Origin: Candidatus Nitrosothermus koennekei
GTDB taxonomy: Archaea > Thermoproteota > Nitrososphaeria > Nitrososphaerales > Nitrosocaldaceae
NCBI GenBank assembly: GCA_013538715.1
Contig: JACAFH010000002.1
Span: forward strand, 62,001 to 126,000
Length of the DNA: 64,000 bases
Reading direction: 5' to 3'
Shown: positions 35,036-43,698 of the stretch, piece by piece
Position numbering within the stretch: position 1 is the stretch's first letter
How the letters are laid out: the number at the start of each line of letters is the position of its first letter
Notes under the pieces: generated by a model
What the model saw: only the letters and a program-made list of their open reading frames with translations
Database searches by the model: none
Told to the model about the DNA's origin: nothing
Program-made: the position numbers and the translations under genes

Positions 35036-35967
35036 TGATACTCTCCAATATATATTTGAGAACCATGTTGAGAAGATAACAATGCAGCATCTGCTATCTT
35101 TAATGTTTTGAGAGCTTCCTCTGCTTTTATTAAAGGTTCTGCTTTATTTTCAATAGCATTGATAAAGTTTTGTAACTCTAGCATTAAAGGCTCTTGATAC
35201 TCTATCCTTGGAATTATAGTATTATCATCAGACTCTATCCTTATCTCTTGAGTTATGAAGTTTCCACTTACAATACCTTCTGAGCATATTATATCAAAAT
35301 TTCTCATCTTCTTAGGTGTTATCCAATTAGAAACTATAAACGCATTCTTATTTTTAAAACCAAGTATAAGTAATGAATACTCTTCATACTCGCCACTCTT
35401 CTTGCCACTTCTTGCAAATACAACGTTAGGCATCTCATTTAAGAGGTATAATGCAGTATCTATATCATGAACAGCAGTATCCAATATTATTCCTACATCT
35501 GTTATTCTAATTGGTCTTCTATTCTCTCTATGAAACTCTAATAATAAGACATCACCATAGCTTTTATTATCTATAATACTCTTAGCATATTTTACTACAG
35601 GATTAAACCTTTCTATATAGCCTGCTGTTAGTAGAGTATTATTCTTTTTTGCTCGTCTTATCAACTCCTCTCCTTCTTTGATAGTCTTTGTAAAAGGCTT
35701 CTCTAATAATATCGCTATTCTTTTTTCTAATACCTTTTCTGCTATACTATAATGTGTTGAAGTAGGCGTGCTTATAATTACTCCATCTAATTGTTCATTA
35801 TTTAACATATCAGTGAGAGAAGAGTATGCTTTTACATTATATTTAGCAGCTAATGATTCTGCTCTAGAATAATCTAGATCACAAACAGCCTTTAGTACAT
35901 TTAATTCATTTAACACTCTAACATGATTCTTGCCCCACCCACCAGTGCCAATAACTGCAATGTTCAT
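35032..35967 (-). CDS. Gfo/Idh/MocA family oxidoreductase (WbpB-like)
   Basis: The 311-residue NAD(P)-dependent sugar dehydrogenase shows the Rossmann motif MNIAVIGTGGWGKNH at the very start, the EKPF motif (ILLEKPFTKT) and the family aspartate/histidine region (LDTAVHDIDTALYLL). The ATG at 35967 is chosen because the dinucleotide-binding strand starts there; an upstream in-frame ATG at 36006 would add 13 unlike residues inside the ilvE gene. Clustered with an acyltransferase and a Trm112-like protein, it probably oxidises a UDP-sugar, but this is inferred. Confidence 0.8.
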   Translation of the reverse strand: MNIAVIGTGGWGKNHVRVLNELNVLKAVCDLDYSRAESLAAKYNVKAYSSLTDMLNNEQLDGVIISTPTSTHYSIAEKVLEKRIAILLEKPFTKTIKEGEELIRRAKKNNTLLTAGYIERFNPVVKYAKSIIDNKSYGDVLLLEFHRENRRPIRITDVGIILDTAVHDIDTALYLLNEMPNVVFARSGKKSGEYEEYSLLILGFKNKNAFIVSNWITPKKMRNFDIICSEGIVSGNFITQEIRIESDDNTIIPRIEYQEPLMLELQNFINAIENKAEPLIKAEEALKTLKIADAALLSSQHGSQIYIGEYQ

Positions 35968-35968
35968 A

Positions 35969-36886
35969 CTAATATACAGGTGTAAGCCAACCTCTATACT
36001 TCTCAATATCTCCTCTAACAGCTTTAGAATATGTATCTTTAATGATACTAGTTATTCTTCCTACTTTTCCATCACCTACTTTATGATTATCTATACTTAT
36101 TACTGGCGTTATCTCAGCGGCTGTACCAGTAAGGAATATCTCTTCTGCTAGATATAATTCTGTTCTTGGTATACTTCTCTCTATAACTTCATATCCTAAA
36201 TCCTTTGCAATATTAATAGCTGTATCTCTTGTAATACCTTCTAATATACCAGATGATAATCCCGGTGTAAATATTCTTCCATTTCTTATAATGAATACAT
36301 TCTCACCAGGTGCCTCACTTACATTACCTTGAGAGTCTAGCATTATAGCCTCATCATAATTATTCTTTTTACACTCTTGAGTAGCAAGGACGGAGTTTAG
36401 ATAATTACCTCCAGCTTTTGCTAATGGTGGTAACGAAGGATCACTTATTCTCCTCCACGAAGATACTGCCGCTTTGATGCCGTTTATGTTTAGATATCCT
36501 TCAAACCTAAAGAGCAATATTGCTAGATGCACTAGAGAGTTATCATTTATATAAAGATCTATACCATTAAATCCTGCAAATCCAATTGGCCTTATATAAC
36601 ATGAGCTCTTTATCTGATTATATTTGATTATATCTATTATAGCTTTTATAATCTCTTCCTTACTATACTTTATGTTAAGAGAGTATACTCGTGCAGAATC
36701 TAATAATCTTTTTACATGATCTTCTAATCTAAATATATAGAGATTGTTATGAGATGCATACGCTCTAATACCCTCTATTACACTTGTGCCATAATGTATA
36801 GCATGTGTCATGACATGTACTTTTGCTTCTTCCCATGGGATCTTTTCTCCATCTAACCATACATATCTGAAATTATTAAATTCCAT
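35969..36886 (-). CDS. ilvE: Branched-chain amino acid aminotransferase IlvE
   Basis: The 305-residue fold IV PLP enzyme interconverts branched-chain amino acids and 2-oxo acids. It starts RYVWLDGEKIPWEEAKVHVMTH, carries IRPIGF, the lysine-bearing LAKAGGNYLNSVLATQE and C-terminal LAEEIFLTGTAAEITPV. Standard length. It ends one base before the ATG of the oxidoreductase, so they may share a transcript. Confidence 0.93.
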   Translation of the reverse strand: MEFNNFRYVWLDGEKIPWEEAKVHVMTHAIHYGTSVIEGIRAYASHNNLYIFRLEDHVKRLLDSARVYSLNIKYSKEEIIKAIIDIIKYNQIKSSCYIRPIGFAGFNGIDLYINDNSLVHLAILLFRFEGYLNINGIKAAVSSWRRISDPSLPPLAKAGGNYLNSVLATQECKKNNYDEAIMLDSQGNVSEAPGENVFIIRNGRIFTPGLSSGILEGITRDTAINIAKDLGYEVIERSIPRTELYLAEEIFLTGTAAEITPVISIDNHKVGDGKVGRITSIIKDTYSKAVRGDIEKYRGWLTPVY

Positions 36887-36919
36887 CTTCTTTTAGAGAA
36901 TTAAACGCGATATAAAAAT

Positions 36920-37381
36920 CTACTTATTGATAACGTCTTTTATCTCTTTTACTAATTCTGGCCTTGTCTCTATTAGTTTTATGAATTTTTCTAGCTTAAT
37001 TAATGTTGACGACTCCAAATAATGTTCCAAACCTTCAGCCTCTTTATTTGCTCTATCTTCATCTACACAAAGAAGTGTAAGAAACTTTATTAGTATACCA
37101 TGCCTTTCTCTTATACTTTCTGCAACACTCTTCCCTTTCTCAGTTAATCTTAACCCTCTATAGCGTTCATATTCCAGATATCCTTGATCTCTCAATCTCT
37201 TGACCATATTTGTAACACTTGCTGCACTTACATTTAGGTGAGATGATATGTCTACTACTGTTGCATAACCTTTATCTTCTATAAGTTCAAGTATAACCTC
37301 TAGATAATCCTCCATCTTTGATGTCATGACTCTCTGCTTCTCTTTATGGGCCCTCTTTATTGATTCTAGCCTATTCTTCAA
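36920..37381 (-). CDS. mntR: MntR/DtxR-family metal-dependent repressor, manganese type
   Basis: The protein (153 residues, or 135 if it starts at the Met at 37327, MTSKMEDYLE) has an N-terminal winged helix and a metal/dimer domain. The six residues that bind manganese in B. subtilis MntR are all present: D25, E28, H94, E116, E119 and H120 (in MEDYLE, RHG and AEGLEH). The Asp rather than Met in the first motif is typical of Mn-specific members. A shorter form without the C-terminal SH3 domain is as in MntR. It is separate from the importer near 10-12.5 kb. Confidence 0.88.
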   Translation of the reverse strand: MKNRLESIKRAHKEKQRVMTSKMEDYLEVILELIEDKGYATVVDISSHLNVSAASVTNMVKRLRDQGYLEYERYRGLRLTEKGKSVAESIRERHGILIKFLTLLCVDEDRANKEAEGLEHYLESSTLIKLEKFIKLIETRPELVKEIKDVINK

Positions 37382-37454
37382 CCTATTTATATAATTTGAT
37401 CTATTATTTTATCTTACCTAAAGTGTTTAAATAATATATATGAGAAGATAAATT

Positions 37455-38204
37455 ATGATTGTTACACCTAAGAAGTTACATGATAGATTAAATGATACTT
37501 TAATAATAGATACAAGAGAATGGCATGAGTACGTGCATGAACATATACCTAATGCTATAAATCTAGATCTCTTTGCATTCCATTTTTATGATACAAGTAA
37601 AGATGGTATTGAGATATTTAATAAGGTTATGACGAAGCTTTTATCTAGTGTAGGAGTATCATATGATAAGTTTATAGTCCTTTATGATAATATCTCTGGT
37701 ATAACAGCTAGCAGAGGATTGTGGATATTACATTATTTCTCTCATGAGAATTGTGCTATACTAGATGGTGGAATAGAAGAATGGAAGAAACTATATGAGA
37801 CAGAGAGTAAACTAAACATACCAAAACCATCTGAATTTAAACCTAGAATAAATAAGAGTGTATTAGCTACGTTAGACGACGTTTTAAGTAAGGATTACAT
37901 ACTTATAGATGCTAGAAGTAAAGAAGAATATGATGGAAAGATAGTAAGGGCAGCAAGAGGTGGACATATACCCAATGCTATAAATATAGAATGGAAAGAG
38001 AATATAAATGGTAATATCTTCAAAGATAAAAGTGAGTTAAAGAAGATATATAATATAGATAAGAAGATAATATGCTATTGTCAAGGGGGTTATAGAGCCG
38101 CTCATACATATATAGCATTGAAGATGCTTTCTAAAGACGCAAAGGTGTACCTTGGTTCATGGTATGAGTATGGTAATAGATTAGATCTACCAATAGAGAT
38201 ATAG
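37455..38204 (+). CDS. Two-domain rhodanese (thiosulfate sulfurtransferase type)
   Basis: The 249-residue protein has two rhodanese domains. The first (1-115) lacks the Cys at the active-site loop (LYDNISGITASRG). The second (about 138-249) is catalytic: C209 in CQGGYRAAH. The whole resembles thiosulfate or 3-mercaptopyruvate sulfurtransferases, which pass sulfur to cyanide or other thiols. The substrate is not determinable; a six-residue loop CQGGYR is more in line with thiosulfate-type loops than with the CGSGVT mercaptopyruvate type. Confidence 0.85.
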   Translation: MIVTPKKLHDRLNDTLIIDTREWHEYVHEHIPNAINLDLFAFHFYDTSKDGIEIFNKVMTKLLSSVGVSYDKFIVLYDNISGITASRGLWILHYFSHENCAILDGGIEEWKKLYETESKLNIPKPSEFKPRINKSVLATLDDVLSKDYILIDARSKEEYDGKIVRAARGGHIPNAINIEWKENINGNIFKDKSELKKIYNIDKKIICYCQGGYRAAHTYIALKMLSKDAKVYLGSWYEYGNRLDLPIEI

Positions 38205-38209
38205 TAATT

Positions 38210-38941
38210 TTATTCTTCTATATATTCTCTCATCCTAACTACCTTCTCTAACGGCATCCTTTCTCCATTCACAATCTTTAGGTCTATTTTGATTGTATCA
38301 TCTATATCTATTATATTATAACTATTCTCAAAGAAGCCTCTCATCTTTATACTTGATACAGTTCCAGCATATGCTATTATTAGTGAGCCAAGATTCCATA
38401 ACCAAGGCCTATGTTTATGACCACAAATAACTAGATTAACATTAGATGAAAGTGCTGTATGGAGTACATCTCCAGCATCTAACACTATAATTCTATCACT
38501 ACCTGTATCCGGTGCAGCTATCAGATGGTGATGCATTGCTATTATTTTATATCTATAATCACGTTTAAACGAATTAGCAAGCCACAGACATTGTCTGTAA
38601 CCAACTTCTCCTTCATCCCTATCAGGTCTAGCAGTATTTAACTTTGCTATTATACACTCATCTAACTCATATAATTGCTTATCATAAAACATTCTTTTAA
38701 ATAAGAGATAACCTGTATGCCTATAATCATGATTACCTGCTAAGACTATTATATTACTGCATTTAAGCATCGATATATACTCTTTAGCTTTTTTGAACTC
38801 TACGAGTAAACCGTTCTCAGTAAGATCTCCAGTAACAAGTATGACATCGGGTTCTAATCTATTTATCTCATCTATAGCATTTAGTAATATCTCAGCATTA
38901 TATGCACCTACATGAAGATCTGAGATCTGAACAAGTTGCAT
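38210..38941 (-). CDS. Calcineurin-like metallophosphoesterase
   Basis: The 243-residue enzyme has the five metal-binding motifs of this family: SDLHVG, GDLTENG, GNHDYR, MHHH and GHKHRPW. Members hydrolyse phosphodiesters or monoesters, for instance cyclic nucleotides, UDP-sugars or DNA ends. No accessory domain is present, so substrate is not assigned. Ends five bases from the rhodanese gene (convergent). Confidence 0.85.
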   Translation of the reverse strand: MQLVQISDLHVGAYNAEILLNAIDEINRLEPDVILVTGDLTENGLLVEFKKAKEYISMLKCSNIIVLAGNHDYRHTGYLLFKRMFYDKQLYELDECIIAKLNTARPDRDEGEVGYRQCLWLANSFKRDYRYKIIAMHHHLIAAPDTGSDRIIVLDAGDVLHTALSSNVNLVICGHKHRPWLWNLGSLIIAYAGTVSSIKMRGFFENSYNIIDIDDTIKIDLKIVNGERMPLEKVVRMREYIEE

Positions 38942-39023
38942 AATTATAAACAGGTCAATGACTTATATATATCATTAATTAGAAAGAAAGGATTTTATCC
39001 TAACATAATATATATATTCTTAA

Positions 39024-39099
39024 GCTCCGGTGGTGTAGTCCGGTCAAGCATAGCGGCCTTTCGAGTCGTTGATCCCGGGTTCAAATCCCGGCCGGAGCA
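39024..39099 (+). tRNA. tRNA-Glu (TTC)
   Basis: Acceptor GCTCCGG/CCGGAGC with A73, anticodon loop CTTTCGA with TTC in the stem GCGGC/GTCGT (two G-U pairs), T-arm with CCGGG-TTCAAAT-CCCGG. No intron. A TATATATATTC element about 15-25 bases upstream. GC-rich. Confidence 0.94.
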
Positions 39100-39436
39100 T
39101 CATAGTGTTTATATAATATTTTTAGATTATTTAAATAATCTACTGATATTATATTTGAAATAAGTTATAATTATCACTAATATCTATATATTTTTAATAA
39201 AATATTTACTTTTATATAAAATAAATATAGAACTCAGATTCTCATAAAACTATATTTTATGTAGATAAATCTACAATGATGAATAGAAATGAAATAAGAT
39301 TTTTAGTTCAGTCAAAGTCGCAAGTGTCACGATACTATACGTTTCTAACTATCCACATTGCCTACACATATATTAACTCAGATGGTCTAGCAATAAACTC
39401 ATAACATATAGTAATGCTCTATCCCTTGCTGGCTAT
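39100..39436. other. Intergenic region before a decayed gene
   Basis: 337 A/T-rich bases after tRNA-Glu. No gene was found; a few short open stretches are seen on the minus strand in the last part, which may belong to the decayed gene that follows. Confidence 0.3.
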
Positions 39437-39955
39437 CTATCTAGGTATTGTCTCTACCATTTTAAGGAACTTCTCTTTGGTTAGAAGTTTAGTAGCCCTT
39501 ACTGTTTCTTTTTGCACTGCCTTTATCTTATAGCGATCTGACTTTATGTGCACTACTTGCAGTAGTTGCTTCTCTCTGTTATCACTCTGGCATAATATAC
39601 TAACCTCATCTCCTTAATATTATTGCTATAGTAGCATTACTCTAACCTTTGACTATAACACTTGCTATCCTGTCTATATCCCCTGCTTATTGATCCCAAC
39701 CTAATATTAAGTTCATCCATTATCTTCAGTATCTTGTATGAGAATTATATATAAGATACAACATTCCATATCATTATACCAGAGATAATCAAAGCATTAA
39801 TAAATCACTTCTTATCTTTATTTGCTATCATCTCATCCTTCTCTATCCTCCTTATATTGTAGAGTATTGTAATCATGGATATCTCTTGTGCCTTTTGTTA
39901 CACTATCATTACTACTGCTGTTATTACTTCTAGATCATATTATCTTACCTACCAT
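39437..39955 (-). pseudogene. Decayed gene, probably a small membrane protein plus a basic domain (frameshifts and stops)
   Basis: On the minus strand open stretches follow each other in changing frames. The first (about 39955 down to 39745) reads LEVITAVVMIV, stop, then MITILYNIRRIEKDEMIANK, stop, FINALIISGIMIWNVVSYI and stop. Next comes MDELNIRLGSISRGYRQ (near 39720), then IASVIVKG and SNATIAIILRR in another frame, and finally about 56 codons without a stop ending LLTKEKFLKMVETIPR at 39437. The residue choice is clearly coding-like (Lys/Glu/Ile-rich), unlike the real intergenic regions. At least three frame changes and several in-frame stops are needed. No family recognised. Confidence 0.5.
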
Positions 39956-40009
39956 TACTGTAATTCTTTGCTGTGTGGATATTATACGCACCATATCAAT
40001 TAATAATTA

Positions 40010-40084
40010 TGCGGTCGCCGGGATTTGAACCCGGGTTACCAGCGTGGCAGGCTGATGTCCTAGACCAAACTAGACGACGACCGC
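40010..40084 (-). tRNA. tRNA-Gly (GCC)
   Basis: On the minus strand: acceptor GCGGTCG/CGACCGC with A73, anticodon loop CTGCCAC with GCC in the stem TCAGC/GCTGG, T-arm CCGGG-TTCAAAT-CCCGG. No intron. GC-rich. Lies just downstream of the decayed gene and close to nep1. Confidence 0.94.
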
Positions 40085-40108
40085 TTCAATAGATTTTAGA
40101 TATACTGC

Positions 40109-40768
40109 TTAATAAATTATCAAACGCTTCTCTAACTCATAAATTATTCTAGCAATTACAACATGTGCATCTAGTGAATACTTGCTTATAGAATATAACT
40201 TATCTATACTCTTCATAGTGTCATTAGAGAAACTTGAAGACGGAAAACCACCTACTATTATCATAGCGTGATGTTCTAATGCTAAGCGAGATACGTCTTC
40301 AGCATTTGACGGTTCTCCATGCCTTGATAATCCTATAGTATATCTATCTTTAACCAATGACTCTATTCTATCATTATAGATATGCATTAGCATATCATCC
40401 TTCTCTATTTTTCTCTTCTTAAATAGATCTATTATCAATCCTTCGAACCTATTATATGATTTTGTTAGTCTGACATTCTTAAGTGTTATAATTTCATTGT
40501 TAATTGTATGAATATAGAGATCTAACATACCTTCTTTATATAAAGGGGTAGAAGTTACTGCTAATGAAGATATATGTACTATATCAGGTCTACCTCTTTT
40601 ATGCTTATCCTTTAATCTACTCATAGCATGGTAGTGATAACTCTTATCAAGTAATGTATAACTTGCATCTCTATTAATCTTCTTTGCATGGTTTATAACT
40701 GATCTATCGTTCAATAATTCTTTTGGAACTAGCTCTAAAGATGCTTCTGCAATTATTAATCCTAACAT
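40109..40768 (-). CDS. nep1: rRNA pseudouridine N1-methyltransferase Nep1 (EMG1)
   Basis: The protein (219 residues from the Met at 40768) is a SPOUT-class methyltransferase that methylates N1 of a pseudouridine in helix 35 of 16S rRNA and helps small-subunit assembly. Features: LGLIIAEASLELVPKE, GRPDIVHISSLAV, YNRFEGLI, the C-terminal knot with IGLSRHGEPSN and MIIVGGFPSSSF. The Met at 40768 (ML GLIIAEAS) is chosen; an upstream ATG at 40831 would add a segment unlike the family and overlap the preceding gene. Confidence 0.92.
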   Translation of the reverse strand: MLGLIIAEASLELVPKELLNDRSVINHAKKINRDASYTLLDKSYHYHAMSRLKDKHKRGRPDIVHISSLAVTSTPLYKEGMLDLYIHTINNEIITLKNVRLTKSYNRFEGLIIDLFKKRKIEKDDMLMHIYNDRIESLVKDRYTIGLSRHGEPSNAEDVSRLALEHHAMIIVGGFPSSSFSNDTMKSIDKLYSISKYSLDAHVVIARIIYELEKRLIIY

Positions 40769-40811
40769 ATAGGTATAAAATATCTGTTCAAATATATGGG
40801 TTAAGAAAATA

Positions 40812-41258
40812 TTATAACAGGTTATTGTCAATAAATCTACACAAGATTGATGATAATGGCATGTCTATAGTATCAAGTCTTATAGCTTCTCTAAATCTTA
40901 AATCTAGTAATAATGCAAGCATATCTGGATCTGTATGAGATACAACCACTCTAACATTCTTTATCTCTTCGATGCTCTTCAAACATTCGATCCATGTATT
41001 TATTTTGTTTAATGCTGCTTCTATTAATTCTCTTACTGTATATATATCCAATTCACCCTCTCTTAAATTAAATTTAAGCATTGGTAAGTATAACAAGCCT
41101 TCTTCTATCTTTTCACCTTCTTTTATCATTCTATCAATTATCTCTAACTCTTTCTCCTTTGGTTGTATGTTTCCATATTCTGGCTGGAAATATGCTAATA
41201 GATAATTGTTATCGTCATATATCTTAAAGTACATCTCTTCTCTTTCTATCTTCATCAA
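40812..41258 (-). CDS. Unknown conserved-looking protein (148 aa)
   Basis: The 148-residue acidic protein shows mixed alpha/beta structure, including EREEMYFKIYDDNN near the N terminus, an acidic helical middle and VRVVVSHTDPDMLALLLDLRF. No family recognised. It is upstream of nep1 on the same strand, 43 bases from the nep1 start. The two may be cotranscribed. Confidence 0.6.
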   Translation of the reverse strand: MMKIEREEMYFKIYDDNNYLLAYFQPEYGNIQPKEKELEIIDRMIKEGEKIEEGLLYLPMLKFNLREGELDIYTVRELIEAALNKINTWIECLKSIEEIKNVRVVVSHTDPDMLALLLDLRFREAIRLDTIDMPLSSILCRFIDNNLL

Positions 41259-41301
41259 TAAGTAATTGATAGATGATTTATAATAACTTTAAAAATAGAG
41301 T

Positions 41302-42090
41302 CTAATGTCTTAAAGCAATTGCTATTGCAATGCCAACTACTGCTATTTGCATAAGTATTTCAATACTATTGGATTATTGATTGTTTATATTAGTTATGCT
41401 AAATCTCTTATAGGATCTACATACCCATACCATTATTCTATCTATATCAAATAGACCTTGAGTATTATCAATTCCATCTGCTACAGAATTCCGTATCATC
41501 TATATTGATTATCGCATCATCAAAGTATATTACTATATAATATATTCTACAACCATATATCTGGTTTGGTTAGAATTTGCCTATATGGATACTCGCTAAA
41601 CTAAACGCACTATCTACAAGTCTCAACTATAGCTTTATTCATATCCCCACTCAGCCTCATTTTTGTAGCATCTCTCTAGCATTAGTTCGACGCTTGATAT
41701 TAGAATGTTTGTAACCCCATCTCACACATATCTGAATATAGTGCTTGCTATTATGTCTGTAAACTGCAAATACATGTTCTTTAACATGTCTGAAATTAAT
41801 GATATCTACCTCTCTTCTCAATCTCATTTCAAATGTTATAGTATTATTAATGTTGACAATATTATTGATTATATTATGTATCTCATCTTTCTAACCACTA
41901 AATCCTAGTCTCTCATTAGATAGATCTGCATCATTAGTATCATAGATTATGTTCTATCTGTTAGCTTGATAAATATTGCATATCTTGATCTGTATATCAT
42001 ATATCTATTACTGTTAATACATTGATATTTGATACATATCCACTTCTAAACACGATTATGATAAGATGACATCTGTTATTCTACATACTC
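41302..42090 (-). pseudogene. Decayed gene with several frameshifts and stops (possible surface protein)
   Basis: Coding-like stretches on the minus strand follow each other in the order expected for one gene. They start near 42090 (NINVLTVIDI). From about 41950 to 41657 a long open frame with one in-frame TAG at 41891-41893 reads DADLSNERLGFSG, then KDEIHNIINNIVNINN and more. After frame changes come FDDAIINIDDTEF, then VADGIDNTQGLFDIDRIM, and a C-terminal transmembrane segment IEILMQIAVVGIAIAIALRH ending at 41302. The C-terminal span and the VLTVID motif hint at a secreted, anchored protein, possibly of vWA type; this is weak. It is not functional as read. Confidence 0.5.
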
Positions 42091-42501
42091 TCATATTTAC
42101 TGGGTAGTAAATATAATATAATGACGGAACCTTATTTACATATGTATTCGTATGCTTATATGTCATGTTATCGCCGTTACATGTATTATATACAGCAATC
42201 TGTTAACACTACAAATTAACATGATATATAATTTGGCTTGTACATCATCTCCTCACTATATCTAGTCTTATGTGAATATTATCAAGAATCGGTGTTACCA
42301 CTATCAGAATGAATGATTTTGTTCCAGCTTTGAATATATGATATGTGTATTATTTTATATTTTATCACCATTACATCTATCAATAATATAATTTTATAAA
42401 TTATAATATATTTATTAAATAACAATAATATTATATAAATATAATTTAAATATTTATTAATAATATTAAATTAATAATTTATCATAATATTTGATATAAG
42501 A
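42091..42501. other. Intergenic region with an almost pure A/T tract
   Basis: No gene is recognised. Bases 42382-42482 contain a single C and no G, making an extreme A/T tract directly downstream of the DMT transporter gene. It may be a boundary or terminator region; no direct repeats were identified. Confidence 0.4.
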
Positions 42502-43383
42502 CTAATCGTTTGAAGCAAATATATAAAGTGATATAACTACCATTATGGCTGAAATTATCTTTTGTATAAGTGATGTATACGAAAGATCTTCATCTATGAA
42601 ATTATACTTAACATTATTAACAATATAGATAAGTGTGAGTGTTATTAATGGCTGTGATGCTATAATAGATGCTATTAAAGATACTTCTTTAAATGATGTA
42701 ACGTAAACAATTAATATGTTAGATATGAGGAATAGTATACTTATCGTGATACCATAATATAATGAATTCTTATTAGTTAGTAGGGATAAGGTTCTCTTCT
42801 TAATATCTCTATTGAATAATAGAAAGATCCTACTAACTATTAAACCAAAAGTAAACCAGAATAGATAACTTGTATAAGGAATTAGTAATAGAATATATTT
42901 CATAATTATATACTCAACTGACATAGCTAGATTCAAGCCTAGCATAGGTATTAAAGCTCTTGATATTCTTAGATCTTTTCTATATGATATCAAAGAGGAA
43001 CTTCCTAGAAGTAATGCTAATGCTAGATAATCTAATACATTTAACTCTTCCTTGAATATGATATATGCTAATATAGCGACTAGAATAGGATGTATATATG
43101 CTAATATAGTAATTCTAGATAGCTCTTCTATAAGCAGTGATCTCATAAATAGTATATAAGCAAATGACATCATTGAGCCTATTCCAACAGCAATTATTGC
43201 GTATATATTAAACTCTATACTTCCTATCATTGCTATTATTACTAAATGTAAAGGATAGAAGAGTGATAAGAACACAACCATTATAATAGAACTCTTTACT
43301 CTTGTAATCATAAAACGTTTCTCCAACAAGTCAATAAAAGAATACATTACAACTGATACAAGAGTTAGAATAAACCATTCCAT
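42502..43383 (-). CDS. DMT-superfamily (EamA-type) transporter
   Basis: The 293-residue membrane protein has about ten hydrophobic spans in two halves, as in EamA/DMT exporters: the first half with LSRITILAYIHPILVAILAYIIFKEEL (the typical proline-glutamate motif) and the second with SLIASIIASQPLITLTLIY. Substrates in the family include amino acids, nucleotide sugars and polyamines; none can be assigned. Confidence 0.8.
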   Translation of the reverse strand: MEWFILTLVSVVMYSFIDLLEKRFMITRVKSSIIMVVFLSLFYPLHLVIIAMIGSIEFNIYAIIAVGIGSMMSFAYILFMRSLLIEELSRITILAYIHPILVAILAYIIFKEELNVLDYLALALLLGSSSLISYRKDLRISRALIPMLGLNLAMSVEYIIMKYILLLIPYTSYLFWFTFGLIVSRIFLLFNRDIKKRTLSLLTNKNSLYYGITISILFLISNILIVYVTSFKEVSLIASIIASQPLITLTLIYIVNNVKYNFIDEDLSYTSLIQKIISAIMVVISLYIFASND

Positions 43384-43698
43384 TAGGAATTTATATCTTA
43401 TAATACAATTTAATAAGTGTTACATGTTTATACAGATAGAAGGCTATATCTATGTATGTTATGAACTATGAATATAATTTAGATCAAAAGATCTAACAAC
43501 ATACAGATCATCTTGAAGTGATCTGTTAATATATTACGATGCTGTTGTAATAAAACAAATAACACATAAATATGCTAAACTATCTACACTTATATTTGTA
43601 TCATGATCTCTTCCAAAGCAAATATATTGTTAAGATAGAAAAACAAGACTGAACGTAGTTAGGAATAATTTTATATTCCATCAAAAATTATAGAGTAT
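43384..43698. other. Intergenic region, promoters only
   Basis: 315 A/T-rich bases between divergent genes. TTTTATATTCC about 25-30 bases before the pepF ATG may be its TATA box. Nothing else recognised. Confidence 0.35.

Noticed and set aside
39024-40084. Integrated mobile element between tRNA-Glu and tRNA-Gly
   Set aside because: No integrase, no terminal inverted repeats and no duplicated tRNA end were found; only a decayed gene is present.
41705-41908. 67-codon plus-strand frame
   Set aside because: It is antisense to the better coding-like remnant on the minus strand and has no promoter or family.
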